Shown here: positions 49,765 to 59,690 of the stretch, piece after piece
How positions within the stretch are numbered: position 1 is the stretch's first letter
Layout of the letters: each line of letters begins with the position of its first letter
From: Carposina sasakii
Taxonomy: Eukaryota > Arthropoda > Insecta > Lepidoptera > Carposinidae
Assembly: GCA_014607495.2 (NCBI GenBank)
Contig: CP053156.1
Location: 14,384,001 to 14,448,000, forward strand
DNA: 64,000 nucleotides
Reading direction: 5' to 3'
Made by a program: the position numbers and the translations under genes
Notes under the pieces: generated by a model
Told to the model about the DNA's origin: nothing
Database searches by the model: none
What the model saw: the letters and a program-made list of their open reading frames with translations, nothing else

Positions 49765-49811
49765 ATAAACAGGTACATGCGGGTCGCCTGCAATATTTTT
49801 ATGATAACTGG

Positions 49812-50834
49812 ATGAAAATCACTAATAATAAATTAGTTCTTTCCTGGATAAAAAATGGCTACAAAATACCTTTTTCGAAAAAAGTTTACCAAAATAGTGT
49901 ACCCTATAGTAATAATTTTACCACAGCAGAAATGCGTGATATGTCTAAGGCAATTAACAATTTATTAGACTTAGGCGCAATATACAAGTGTGAGCCACAG
50001 ACAGATCAATTTATCTCTAAAATATTTTTAGCTCCTAAAGCCAACGGCGGCAAAAGATTTATATCTGTTATATACCTAGACGATCTTTTATGCATCGGCC
50101 ACACACATTCTGAATGTTTATATAATGTAACGGAAACAGTGGCACTACTTGAAAGCTTAGGATTTGTTATAAATTATGAAAAAAGTTCGTTACGACCTTT
50201 ACAACAGACAAAGTTTCTGGGCTTTATTTATAACACTCTTGACATGACATTATCATTACCTATGGATAAAAGATTATGTATACTAAAAATAGTTAAGAAA
50301 TTTCAATCCTTACCATTATGCACTATAAAAGATCTTGCTTGTCTCATTGGTACCCTTACTGCAGCATGCCCAGCAGTTAAATACGGCTGGGTTTACACTA
50401 AACGTCTCGAGCAAATTAAATACTTAGCATTACAAATATATAAAACATACAAAGCTAAATTTCGTCCTTCATCTATAATATTGCCTGACCTAGAATGGTG
50501 GTCAAAAAATATTTTATCGACATCAACCCCATTAAAATCGAGTAGTTTTGAACTAGAGATCTTTACAGATGCATCCAGGTCTGGCTGGGGTGCATTTTGT
50601 AAAAATCAAAGAATAAATGGGAAATGGAAAGCTAGTGAAATAAATTTTCATATTAATTTTCTAGAGTTGCTTGCAGTATTTTTTGGACTCAAATGCTTTG
50701 CACGTAATATCCGAAACTGTTATATTTTATTACGTATTGACAACACTACGGCGTTGAGTTACGTTAATCGCGTGGGTGGCATAAAGTATCCTCATCTAAA
50801 TGATTTTGCGCGAGAAATTTGGCAATGGTGCTAG
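49812..50834 (+). pseudogene. pol: DIRS reverse transcriptase/RNase H with RT core deletion
   Basis: The frame is open upstream into the end of gag, so it overlaps gag in another frame; ATG 49812 is nominal. The RT N terminus is visible (WIKNGYKIPF near residue 13, FISKIFLAPKANGGKRF near 68). It is followed immediately by SVIYLDDLLCIGH near 86. About a hundred residues between these points, carrying RT motifs A and B, are absent in frame (junction about 50058-50066), although the YLDD motif is kept. RNase H follows (FTDASRSGWGAF near 255, RIDNTTALSYVN near 315). TAG at 50832-50834 stands in the conserved segment EIWQWC-x-RNIW, where relatives have a sense codon. Confidence 0.8.
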
Positions 50835-51029
50835 AAGCGAAATATATGGTTATCTGCTTCTTATATTAAAAGTAAAGACAATAGAGAAGCTGATGAAGAG
50901 TCCCGAAAGGTTAATACGGACATTGAGTGGACATTAACAGATGAAGTATTTAATATACTAGTAACGGATTTAGGTAAGCCAGATATCGATTTATTCGCTT
51001 CTCGCACTAATGCCAAATGCCAAAGATAT

Positions 51030-52241
51030 GTGTCGTGGAAGGCAGATCCAGATGCAGTTGCTGTGGATGCCTTCACTATCTCGTGGAAGGGCGTATACTT
51101 TTACGCTTTTCCACCATTCCCACTCGTATTAAAGGTTTTGGAAAAAATTATATTGGACAAGGCTGAAGGCATTCTAATATTTCCATACTGGCCTTCCCAG
51201 CCGTGGTTCCCACTGTTACAAAGAATGGTTACATCCGATATTAGTTTTATAAATCCTGGGTGCAGCCAAACTCTCAGGGACGCGTTCCTGAAACGAGGTG
51301 TCCCTATCGAATCATTGGACCTTATGATGGCTTCTTTGTCGAAAAATACTTTGCAACAATATGGTGTCTCCTACAAGTATTGGTGGCAGTACTGCACTGG
51401 GGCAAATATAGATCCATACACATGTTCCGTTCCAAGAATGTTGACTTTTTTGACAAAACTGTTTAATAAAGGTGCGGCTTATGGCACCTTGAATAGTCAT
51501 CGTTCGGCTCTAAGTTTGCTTTTCGGAGATGAGTCAGGATCTCATGACCAAATTAAAAGACTATTGAAAGGTATATATAAATTAAGGCCCAATATTCCAA
51601 AATACGCATCCACATGGGACCCTCATACAGTTTTGCAATATATTACCTCATGGGGCCCTAATAAGGATTTAACTCTGCCAAAATTTTCTAAGAAACTCGT
51701 AATATTGCTGGCCTTATGTACTGCGCATAGAGCACAGACACTTTCTCTCATTAAAGCTAATAATATCCATATCAGCCTGAACGGTATAAAAATTGTAATT
51801 TCAGACATTATAAAAACATCAGCAGCTGGGCGCGACCAGCCAATTCTGTTCTTGTCTTATTTTACAGAAAATATCAATATATGTCCTGCTACAGTTTTGC
51901 AAGATTATTTGTTAGTTACAAATGATTTGGGACCGAACACAGTCGAAAATCTCATAATAACGTCTAGAAGACCATATAAGTCTGTTAGCACCCAAACCAT
52001 TAGCCGATGGATTAAGGAGATCCTGGCGGAAGCCGGGGTGGATGTGACAGCATGGAGTTCTCATAGCACACGACACACTGCCACATCTACAGCGCGAGCG
52101 CAGGGTGTCTCATTAGACGTTATTGGGAGAACTGCTGGCTGGTCGCAGGCCTCAGAAACATTTGGTAAATTCTATAACCGTCCAGTGACTGATGATGCTC
52201 ACTTTGCAAGATCAGTCTTTCTGTCCAATCAATCATCATAA
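51030..52241 (+). CDS. DIRS tyrosine recombinase
   Basis: The frame is in phase with the RT/RNase H frame and open from the codon after TAG 50834. It begins with the DIRS linker (DLFASRTNAKCQRYVSWKAD from about 50985; YFYAFPPFPLVLKVLEKI). The recombinase has an N-terminal core-binding region (LSKNTLQQYGVSYKYWWQYC, NSHRSALSLLF) and the catalytic set. The set is Arg in LCTAHRAQTLSL (codon near 51727), His-x-x-Arg in HSTRHTATS (about 52062-52080), the following GRTAGW, and Tyr in FGKFYNRP (about 52171). All four key residues are present, so this domain looks undamaged. It inserts the circular DNA intermediate without target duplication. GTG 51030 is not a likely initiator; expression would need read-through of TAG or internal initiation. 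Confidence 0.85.
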   Translation: MSWKADPDAVAVDAFTISWKGVYFYAFPPFPLVLKVLEKIILDKAEGILIFPYWPSQPWFPLLQRMVTSDISFINPGCSQTLRDAFLKRGVPIESLDLMMASLSKNTLQQYGVSYKYWWQYCTGANIDPYTCSVPRMLTFLTKLFNKGAAYGTLNSHRSALSLLFGDESGSHDQIKRLLKGIYKLRPNIPKYASTWDPHTVLQYITSWGPNKDLTLPKFSKKLVILLALCTAHRAQTLSLIKANNIHISLNGIKIVISDIIKTSAAGRDQPILFLSYFTENINICPATVLQDYLLVTNDLGPNTVENLIITSRRPYKSVSTQTISRWIKEILAEAGVDVTAWSSHSTRHTATSTARAQGVSLDVIGRTAGWSQASETFGKFYNRPVTDDAHFARSVFLSNQSS

Positions 52242-52420
52242 ATTTAAAATAATTTATAAGCAGATTTATCACTTGTAAATTAATCTAATTTAAAAAGTTA
52301 TATTTATATTATAAATAAAAACTTGTAAAAATGTAGTGTTCTTTTTTCCCATAATTACAATAATAATTAGGTATACAACTCATTAACCAGGATGCTTGCA
52401 AAATTTTCACCTCTAAACAT

Positions 52421-52519
52421 CTACATGTGTTAAAAATATATCAAAGAATGAAACGTACGAACTTACCTGTAAGTGAAGTTCTATCACAATTATATGAGTA
52501 CGTTTCATTCGAAGATATA
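52421..52519. repeat. DIRS internal complementary region
   Basis: The first half (CTACATGTG...CGTACGAA) is complementary to the left element end, and the second half (CTTACCTGTAAGTG...GAAGATATA) to the right element end. They are joined at GAA/CTTACC, which defines the element limits as about 47975 and 52768. Confidence 0.85.
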
Positions 52520-52575
52520 AGATAAAACCCTCCCTTCCCAGATCCCTTAAAACTAAGAAAATTTTGTGATGCTCT

Positions 52576-52726
52576 AAAGAATGAAGGAAATTATCGGTAG
52601 ACTAGGAATAGTGTCGTAAGTTGTAGGGTAGTTCTGTTTTCGAATTACCCACTCTGAAATTGTGCGAAGTTGCCAGTACAATAAAAGTACTACATGTGTT
52701 AAAAATATATCTTCGAATGAAACGTA
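52576..52726 (-). repeat. DIRS right inverted terminal repeat
   Basis: AAAGAATGAAGGAAATTATC to CTTCGAATGAAACGTAC. A further 42 bp (to about 52768) beyond the repeat are represented in the internal complementary region. Confidence 0.9.
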
Positions 52727-52768
52727 CTCATATAATTGTGATAGAACTTCACTTACAGGTAAGTTCGT

Positions 52769-53065
52769 TTAATCACCAATAATACCATAAATCGTGGTGA
52801 TAACTAATCTAATACAATAATGTATAGTGTTCGTTACGGGAACAAGTGTGGAAAATAAAAAGTACTTGTTTAAATTATAGATTTCTTTCTATTTCCAAAA
52901 ATTATCAAAATCGGACACGTAACCTAGTCGGAGACGAACGAACGAGAGAGAGAGAGTTTGAATGAGTGATATTAAAGTTAACATTGCCTTTGACATTAGT
53001 TTAAGTTAAATTAACATTTAGACCTTAAGTCAGGGCAATAAAATTGTTTTTTTTTTAAATTATTT
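52769..53065. other. No feature seen
   Basis: AT-rich flank of the DIRS element. Confidence 0.45.
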
Positions 53066-53128
53066 GGCGTAATAGTCGATTAAAGAGCCCAAGGGCGTTC
53101 TCTCAGGCTATGAGTTAGTAAGTTGTCA

Positions 53129-53419
53129 CTGGGGGCCAATTCTTGATAAGTCTCGAGTTGGAACGAAGCCGAAACGGAACCGTTGTAGACGCTCAGAACT
53201 AAGCGATAATTACTTTATGGTGACGTAATTAGACAAATTTCAGCACGAGACAGATATTTGTTTTTATCTGTCATACTCGCGACCGATGCGTGCTAAAATA
53301 TACATTATTACTCAAGCGGTAAGTATACATATATTGCTTCGCACCGCGTTTCGTCAACGGTTCGTTAGTGGTTGCGTTTCGGCTCAAAAAATTTTGAGCA
53401 TTGAAACGCAAGCCCCCTG
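53129..53419. mobile_element. MITE with GGGGGCCAATTCT termini, inverted copy
   Basis: CTGGGGGCCAATTCTTG at the left leads into GGAACGAAGCCGAAACGGAA and GTGACGTAATTAGAC, i.e. the family in reverse. The right end AGCCCCCTGA follows GAAACGCA. Confidence 0.75.
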
Positions 53420-53445
53420 ATCTTTTACATTTGGCTCCATTAGGC

Positions 53446-53513
53446 TTAACGTGGGCTGTGGCATCGTGTGATCTTGCAGTTCTTAATATCCCATTTCGGA
53501 AACACAGCCCTGT
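53446..53513 (+). repeat. Short repeat with GGAAACACAGCC end, copy
   Basis: AACGTGGGCTGTGGCATCG, GATCTTGCAGTTC, CCCATTTCGGAAACACAGCC, CTGTGTATATA. Confidence 0.55.
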
Positions 53514-53899
53514 GTATATACAGAATGTTTGTTTGTGGCCACCTTTAACGAAGGGTACGTACTCTATACATGAAATAAAGTAAGTTTATGCCAAAAAAAA
53601 TACTGGGAAAACTTTTTTTTTTTTATTTTAAATTCCTTGATCGTGCGAAATTTATAGTGTCTAGTGTTTATGCTAGTTTATTTATAGACAGATATTAATT
53701 ATTTTTCGTGAAAAAATCCTGCTACGCGCGTCTATGTGCATTTATGCAGAAAAACGCAGTCTATTTACTCAACTTTGGACCCTAATATTTTGGAAACCAG
53801 ACACTTCCCAGGTATGCTTCCATGGAGAAAAATGATCGTGATGATGAGGAGATTCCGTAGTTTTCAGGAACGTTGACGACCAAAAATCATCCTGTATAT
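53514..53899 (+). mobile_element. MITE with TATACAG...CTGTATA ends, complete copy
   Basis: TATACAGAATGTTTGTTTGT to AAATCATCCTGTATA, with the same internal blocks as 33385-33770 (AACGAAGGGTACGTACTCTA, CAACTTTGGACCCTAATATT, GATTCCGTAGTTTTCAGGAA). 386 bp. Confidence 0.7.
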
Positions 53900-54469
53900 A
53901 TTGTATTTATGTATTTAATGTACATCTCAACTATATATGCGTTGACGTAGACGTCAAGCGTTGTGGCCTGTATTATATAGTTGACGTATACTGTCGTATA
54001 CAGTATGCCTCATAACATTAAGTTCGTCCCATGTACAATGTTTAAATGTGCAATAAAGAGTTTTATTATTATTAGGATTTAAATATTTTAAATTTCTTAC
54101 GCTTTAAGGCAGCTCCTACAACAGGTGCAGAAGTCAAGACTGCATCGGACGTGCCTCGGCGGTAATCGATCCAATGTCACCTCCACCGACCGTACCGTAA
54201 CGAGTCTGTCGGTTACTATGAGAGACCAGACATACCTAGAATAGACAGGATTATCTTTGGACTACACATATAGGTAACAAATCGCACCTTGTGGTGAGGA
54301 CCGCTGCCAAATAAATTTTTTTGCGAAACATTTGTTTTTCTATTTTGTTTTATTTAAATTCATTATTGGTTTCATTTTGGGATGCGAACGTAGAAAGTAA
54401 CATATAAAAAAGTTACAATCGACAAATGAGTTAATGCTTTCATGTCGAGTAAATGATTGAATTTGAATT
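53900..54469. other. No gene seen; a LINE-like tail near 54035-54075
   Basis: AATGTTTAAATGTGCAATAA followed by (ATT)n at 54035-54075 looks like a LINE 3' end. The block at 54110-54240 is GC-richer and unique-looking. Confidence 0.4.
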
Positions 54470-54482
54470 TGATATACTCACG

Positions 54483-54541
54483 GCTGTGTTCCCGAAATAG
54501 GATAACTAAAATTGTGTTCCCGGAATATGATAGCTAAAATT
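54483..54541 (+). repeat. 29-bp satellite, left remnant
   Basis: GCTGTGTTCCCGAAATAGG, AACTAAAATTGTGTTCCC, GGAATATGATAGCTAAAATT. Its last bases AATT are the target duplication of the gypsy-like element; the array resumes at 59691. Confidence 0.8.
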
Positions 54542-55978
54542 TGTAACAATATTTTTCCAAGTGGGTGTTGCTTGAAAAAAGATTGGTACTCACCGGCCAG
54601 TTAACTAGTGGGCAGAGCAAAGACTATAAAAAGATTATTCCCAGGGCGCCACACCTTTTTGCAGTTAAAGAAAACAACAGATTACAATATATATATATTT
54701 ATTTCAGAAGGTACATATCAGGGTCCTACTCTCTAATATTACCACATTTACATCCTATGTACTAGTTTTAAGTTTCCTATATATCGAATATCTTATTAAT
54801 ATATTTATTCTTATACTACCTATATATATATTTATGATAATGAAAGGTAACTATTGGTATTTAGCTTGAAGAGCTATTGAATAACAAACATGGTGCGTGA
54901 ACAGACTTAAATTATTTAGTTATGCATTGAAAAGTAACCTAGAACACTTTAATAAATTAACAATTAGGATTTGAGGCTAAAGGCCAGATAGATTACATAA
55001 AGTTTCTGGTTAATTTACTATTTAAGGTACAGATCCTACTACCAGAAACCGCTAGGGTGGTATTTGTTCACCACGTGGCTATCAAATATAAAGTTAAATC
55101 CACAACTTAGAGTACACGGTATTAATGAACTAGAAAACTACTTCCCATGGTCCATGTATCCGAGGAGACGTCTTAGTCAAGCTGTGACAAGATCTCCAAG
55201 TAGCAGCCCCATAGCACGTGGCAGGTTTTTACTGCATAGTCCGACTGTCAGAGCATAGGTAGCTTTCCTTGGCGACTAAGACTAAAACTGCCTAGGCTTT
55301 AGATCTTCCTATGGAACCCCTAAAGTACAAAGACAGAAAGAACAGAATTAGCTACCTAATCATCAAAACACTAATGTTCGCCTAGCAGAAATAAAAGGAA
55401 TACTCACATTAATTGGGAAATATATATCCATCTGTTCTCGATTACGGTTATTCAGCCAGAAAATTAAGAAGACATATCTTTGTTCACGCACACCTGGTAG
55501 GAAAGAAGACAACGAGAAAATTAACGACTACTTATTAGAGACAAATGCCAGAAATGGCCTAAAAAGACATATTCCACTATACTTACATGATTATTTATAT
55601 TTATGAATAATTATTCTGGCCATGACTCCAGATGAGGTGGCACTCAGTGCAAAATGGAAGGTATAGAAAGTCACTCCGTTTGTTACATTTGTACGGTTCA
55701 GAGCAAAATCAGAAAAAGACTCGAATGTGATCTGCAGCTCCCTTTTATACCTAAAACCTTCTAGAAGCTTCTCAATCCGAGATGATGTGGTCGACTCCCA
55801 TTGGTGGATGTATTTTTCTTTCAAACCTAACTAATCAGCAAAGGAATTAGGTGATTATAATGCCAGAGTTCATTCAGCCAACTTATTCCTACCATTAAAA
55901 AGTTAAAATTGGCAACTTTACGTCCAATTTTAAAATGAAGACAACAAAATCCTATAGTGACTATTTTACCATGTTACA
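54542..55978 (-). repeat. 3' LTR of the gypsy-like element
   Basis: 1,437 bp, offset 3,712 bp from the other copy. The visible difference is C at about 54645 versus G at 58357. ORF-like stretches inside occur in both LTRs and are not genes. Confidence 0.9.
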
Positions 55979-55993
55979 CAACCCCCTCCCATA
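55979..55993 (-). other. Polypurine tract of the gypsy-like element
   Basis: The - strand reads ATGGGAGGGGGTTG directly before the 3' LTR. Confidence 0.75.
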
Positions 55994-57143
55994 TATATAA
56001 ATTTCCTGCCTTCAGGAAATTTATGGCATGGCTATCATAAATATAGCCATGTACACAAAGGATAACTTATATCAACAAAACTATAAGTCATAAACTATAA
56101 ACAAGACTAAGACTATAACTAATAAATAGTGGGAAACCCCGCTGTGAGGTCCCTATATACAAGTTTGACTTGGAAGAGAACGATGAAATTCCTAAACAAA
56201 TATGAAGTCTCAGCACTGTATCTCCAAGGGCACCCAACTGGATTCCTATTTCAATTGAGCTATGAACAAGCGCTGATAAAATAGAACCAATACCTTAGAA
56301 CAAAAAAAAAACTGAAGACCTTAAGACATAGAATAACTAAGTCACTAAATGACACAAAAGAGAAATAAACCAATTTCTAAATTTACCCTAGTTGCCCAGT
56401 GTCATGCTATCATCCAAATCATTTCATCTTCCTTAATAGATGCATCCTATTTACATCCTACAAGAGTAATAAGCCTACGTTTATTTACATTAGGTTACTA
56501 TATACATATAATAATTCTAACTACCAAAATTATTTTAAGTGTGAATTTACTCATATATTTACATTTAGTTAGGTAATAAAAATTCATATTGTATCTCTCA
56601 ATGAGATCCTATACTATCCTCTATGTATTAGACTTTTATATGATCACTTGCAATCACTACTATGATCTATTTATTATAGTCTTATAATAAGAAATATTAT
56701 AGATCAACAATTTAACTCATCTACATGTAGCAGTAAGTATAACTTATTACCAATGAGGACTACTTTTAGTTCAGGAATGTTCCCCTCACAGGTTTTAAAG
56801 CTAAGAATACTAAGAACTACTAATTGAGTTTAAATTATATATATATAAGATTATGACATCTGCATGGTTTGCATTTATCTTTATAGATTCATTAAGAATT
56901 TATATTAAGTGAGGATCCTCTTTATTAATTTAGTCAGTCACAGGCAAACCTATACATTTTAATAACATAAGTTAAGTAGGTATATCAGGTTTATACTCTT
57001 ATATGGATCACTACCTAAACGATATTTGAAGTTGATGTTCTTTCATACTTCATCATTCATACCTATTACACTAATGTTGCATGCATGCTTGCTAATTTTG
57101 ACTATTCTTATACATTCTTCTTGCTCACTGCTTTTCATCACAT
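55994..57143 (-). other. 3' untranslated interior of the gypsy-like element
   Basis: AT-rich sequence between the pol stop and the polypurine tract. No coding frame is supported, and no env-like ORF is visible. Confidence 0.5.
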
Positions 57144-57461
57144 TTAGTCATCATATTTCAAAATATCTTTGATATGGTAGTCTCCTAGGTCATTCCCATT
57201 CAGGTCAGCCAGAGTATAAACTAGAGGAGATTTCTTACAAGTAACTACACATTTTATAAACTTAGGAGCTAGTTTAGATGTGAAGTATTTAGATTTATTG
57301 GATAAATAGAAAGTGCGTTTATAAACAATTTGACCCACTTTCAATTCATATTGACGTTTCCTTAGGTTATAATATTTAGCATTTCGATCATGAGCCTTTG
57401 CAATGTGAACTTTTACCTTGGCATATATGGAATTTAATTCTGACAGTTTACTGGTATACAC
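57144..57461 (-). pseudogene. pol: Gypsy-like integrase C-terminal remnant
   Basis: The frame is open from about 57541. FIIDGDLYRN is followed by KLSELNSIYAKVKVHIAKAH near residue 4, NLRKRQYELKVGQIVYKR near 33, LAPKFIKCVV near 64, and SPLVYTLADLNGN, DYHIKDI at the end. This is the GPY/F-type C-terminal region of a Ty3/gypsy integrase, in which K-V-G-Q-I-V and L-A-P-K-F are typical. The zinc-binding and catalytic D-D-E parts are missing. The stop at 57144 is the natural pol end, about 1.1 kb before the polypurine tract. Confidence 0.75.
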
Positions 57462-57610
57462 AGCGGTGTCTCCTATCTCTAGTTGTGATCGAGGACACGG
57501 TTGTTCAGCATTTCTATATAGATCTCCATCTATTATAAATTCCCTCCAGTCTCTCTACAAACATTCTCACACAAGTACGTCCATTGAATTTTAAGTTAAG
57601 GCTATTTAAA

Positions 57611-58144
57611 TTAATTGGTTTCTCTTTTACAAAAAGATATTTTCTTGTCCTGATTTAGTACATTTATTTCTGCAGCATCACTCACTATCTCATTCTCACA
57701 TGCATCATTGTACTGGACATGTCTGGATCCTTCCTCTGAGTCAGAATCAGAGTTAGGTTCCACCTTACTTAGAATTAAGATAAGGCGATTTCTCAATTCC
57801 TTTAATCCTAAATCCTCACTATTTAAGTAAGACAACCTATCGATTATATAGTTGGCACGAACAGCTATCTTTATGGCTAATCTCTGGTCGCTACCCATGC
57901 TCTCCAGCTCGTTCTCTAGTTCTTGTACTTTGGGCCTGCATACCTGGATTTCCGTGATAGGACGGGGAGATTTAGTCCTCTCACCCTTTATGCTGCCTCG
58001 TCGAGACAGTTTCATCGCTTGCCTCAGACGTCTCCTCAGGTCATCTACGCTGTCAGTCTCATTTGCTGAAACGTTAATAATGTCAAGTTCAAAAATCAGT
58101 TCATCCTTTCTTAGGTACCCAATATACTTAGTAAGGGAACCCAT
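57611..58144 (-). pseudogene. gag: Gypsy-like Gag N-terminal part
   Basis: A 177-residue frame starting about 90 nt after the primer site. It begins with a SAP-like helical segment (LRKDELIFELDI near residue 11, DDLRRRLRQAMKLSRRG near 34), then a coiled, charged region and an acidic DSDSEEG run near 133. This order is seen in Gag of some insect Ty3/gypsy elements. It stops at TAA after KKISFCKRETN. The next frame continues with NSLNLKFNGRTCVRMFVERLE, the expected start of the capsid region, so a one-base change in the run of five A at about 57636-57641 (+ strand) probably caused a frameshift. Gag then breaks off at the deletion junction near 57541. Confidence 0.65.
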
Positions 58145-58232
58145 TTTTTGTTTTAAGTATAGATACGGAGTAGAGATAGATGTTTAACTTTAACTGCTAA
58201 TAAAGGTCAAATTTATATTTAAAAATCTGTGT

Positions 58233-58250
58233 CACACGTTGGGCTCGCCA
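58233..58250 (-). other. Primer binding site of the gypsy-like element
   Basis: The - strand reads TGGCGAGCCCAACGTGTG three bases after the 5' LTR. The tRNA was not identified. Confidence 0.6.
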
Positions 58251-58253
58251 CTT

Positions 58254-59690
58254 TGTAACAATATTTTTCCAAGTGGGTGTTGCTTGAAAAAAGATTGGTA
58301 CTCACCGGCCAGTTAACTAGTGGGCAGAGCAAAGACTATAAAAAGATTATTCCCAGGGCGCCAGACCTTTTTGCAGTTAAAGAAAACAACAGATTACAAT
58401 ATATATATATTTATTTCAGAAGGTACATATCAGGGTCCTACTCTCTAATATTACCACATTTACATCCTATGTACTAGTTTTAAGTTTCCTATATATCGAA
58501 TATCTTATTAATATATTTATTCTTATACTACCTATATATATATTTATGATAATGAAAGGTAACTATTGGTATTTAGCTTGAAGAGCTATTGAATAACAAA
58601 CATGGTGCGTGAACAGACTTAAATTATTTAGTTATGCATTGAAAAGTAACCTAGAACACTTTAATAAATTAACAATTAGGATTTGAGGCTAAAGGCCAGA
58701 TAGATTACATAAAGTTTCTGGTTAATTTACTATTTAAGGTACAGATCCTACTACCAGAAACCGCTAGGGTGGTATTTGTTCACCACGTGGCTATCAAATA
58801 TAAAGTTAAATCCACAACTTAGAGTACACGGTATTAATGAACTAGAAAACTACTTCCCATGGTCCATGTATCCGAGGAGACGTCTTAGTCAAGCTGTGAC
58901 AAGATCTCCAAGTAGCAGCCCCATAGCACGTGGCAGGTTTTTACTGCATAGTCCGACTGTCAGAGCATAGGTAGCTTTCCTTGGCGACTAAGACTAAAAC
59001 TGCCTAGGCTTTAGATCTTCCTATGGAACCCCTAAAGTACAAAGACAGAAAGAACAGAATTAGCTACCTAATCATCAAAACACTAATGTTCGCCTAGCAG
59101 AAATAAAAGGAATACTCACATTAATTGGGAAATATATATCCATCTGTTCTCGATTACGGTTATTCAGCCAGAAAATTAAGAAGACATATCTTTGTTCACG
59201 CACACCTGGTAGGAAAGAAGACAACGAGAAAATTAACGACTACTTATTAGAGACAAATGCCAGAAATGGCCTAAAAAGACATATTCCACTATACTTACAT
59301 GATTATTTATATTTATGAATAATTATTCTGGCCATGACTCCAGATGAGGTGGCACTCAGTGCAAAATGGAAGGTATAGAAAGTCACTCCGTTTGTTACAT
59401 TTGTACGGTTCAGAGCAAAATCAGAAAAAGACTCGAATGTGATCTGCAGCTCCCTTTTATACCTAAAACCTTCTAGAAGCTTCTCAATCCGAGATGATGT
59501 GGTCGACTCCCATTGGTGGATGTATTTTTCTTTCAAACCTAACTAATCAGCAAAGGAATTAGGTGATTATAATGCCAGAGTTCATTCAGCCAACTTATTC
59601 CTACCATTAAAAAGTTAAAATTGGCAACTTTACGTCCAATTTTAAAATGAAGACAACAAAATCCTATAGTGACTATTTTACCATGTTACA
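58254..59690 (-). repeat. 5' LTR of the gypsy-like element
   Basis: Second LTR copy. It should carry the promoter on the - strand. Confidence 0.9.

Larger units (their letters stand above)
47975..52768 (+). mobile_element. DIRS-type tyrosine-recombinase retrotransposon, structurally complete, coding-defective
   Basis: Inverted terminal repeats of about 150 bp (47978-48129 and 52576-52726) are nearly perfect. An internal complementary region (52421-52519) is the reverse complement of the extreme left end followed directly by that of the extreme right end, i.e. the junction of a circular intermediate. Between are gag (two exons), RT/RNase H and tyrosine recombinase. No target duplication is seen, as expected for recombinase-mediated insertion. 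The copy has a deletion in RT, a TAG inside pol and a possible stop in gag. DIRS architecture with ITR and ICR is established for this order; the assignment is by this layout plus motifs. Confidence 0.9.

Noticed and set aside
54565..55824. Small proteins inside the 1,437-bp LTR (also at 58277-59536)
   Set aside because: Duplicated simply because the LTR is duplicated. No domain, no shared codon structure.
57852..58187. A 111-codon plus-strand gene
   Set aside because: Antisense shadow of the gypsy-like gag frame.
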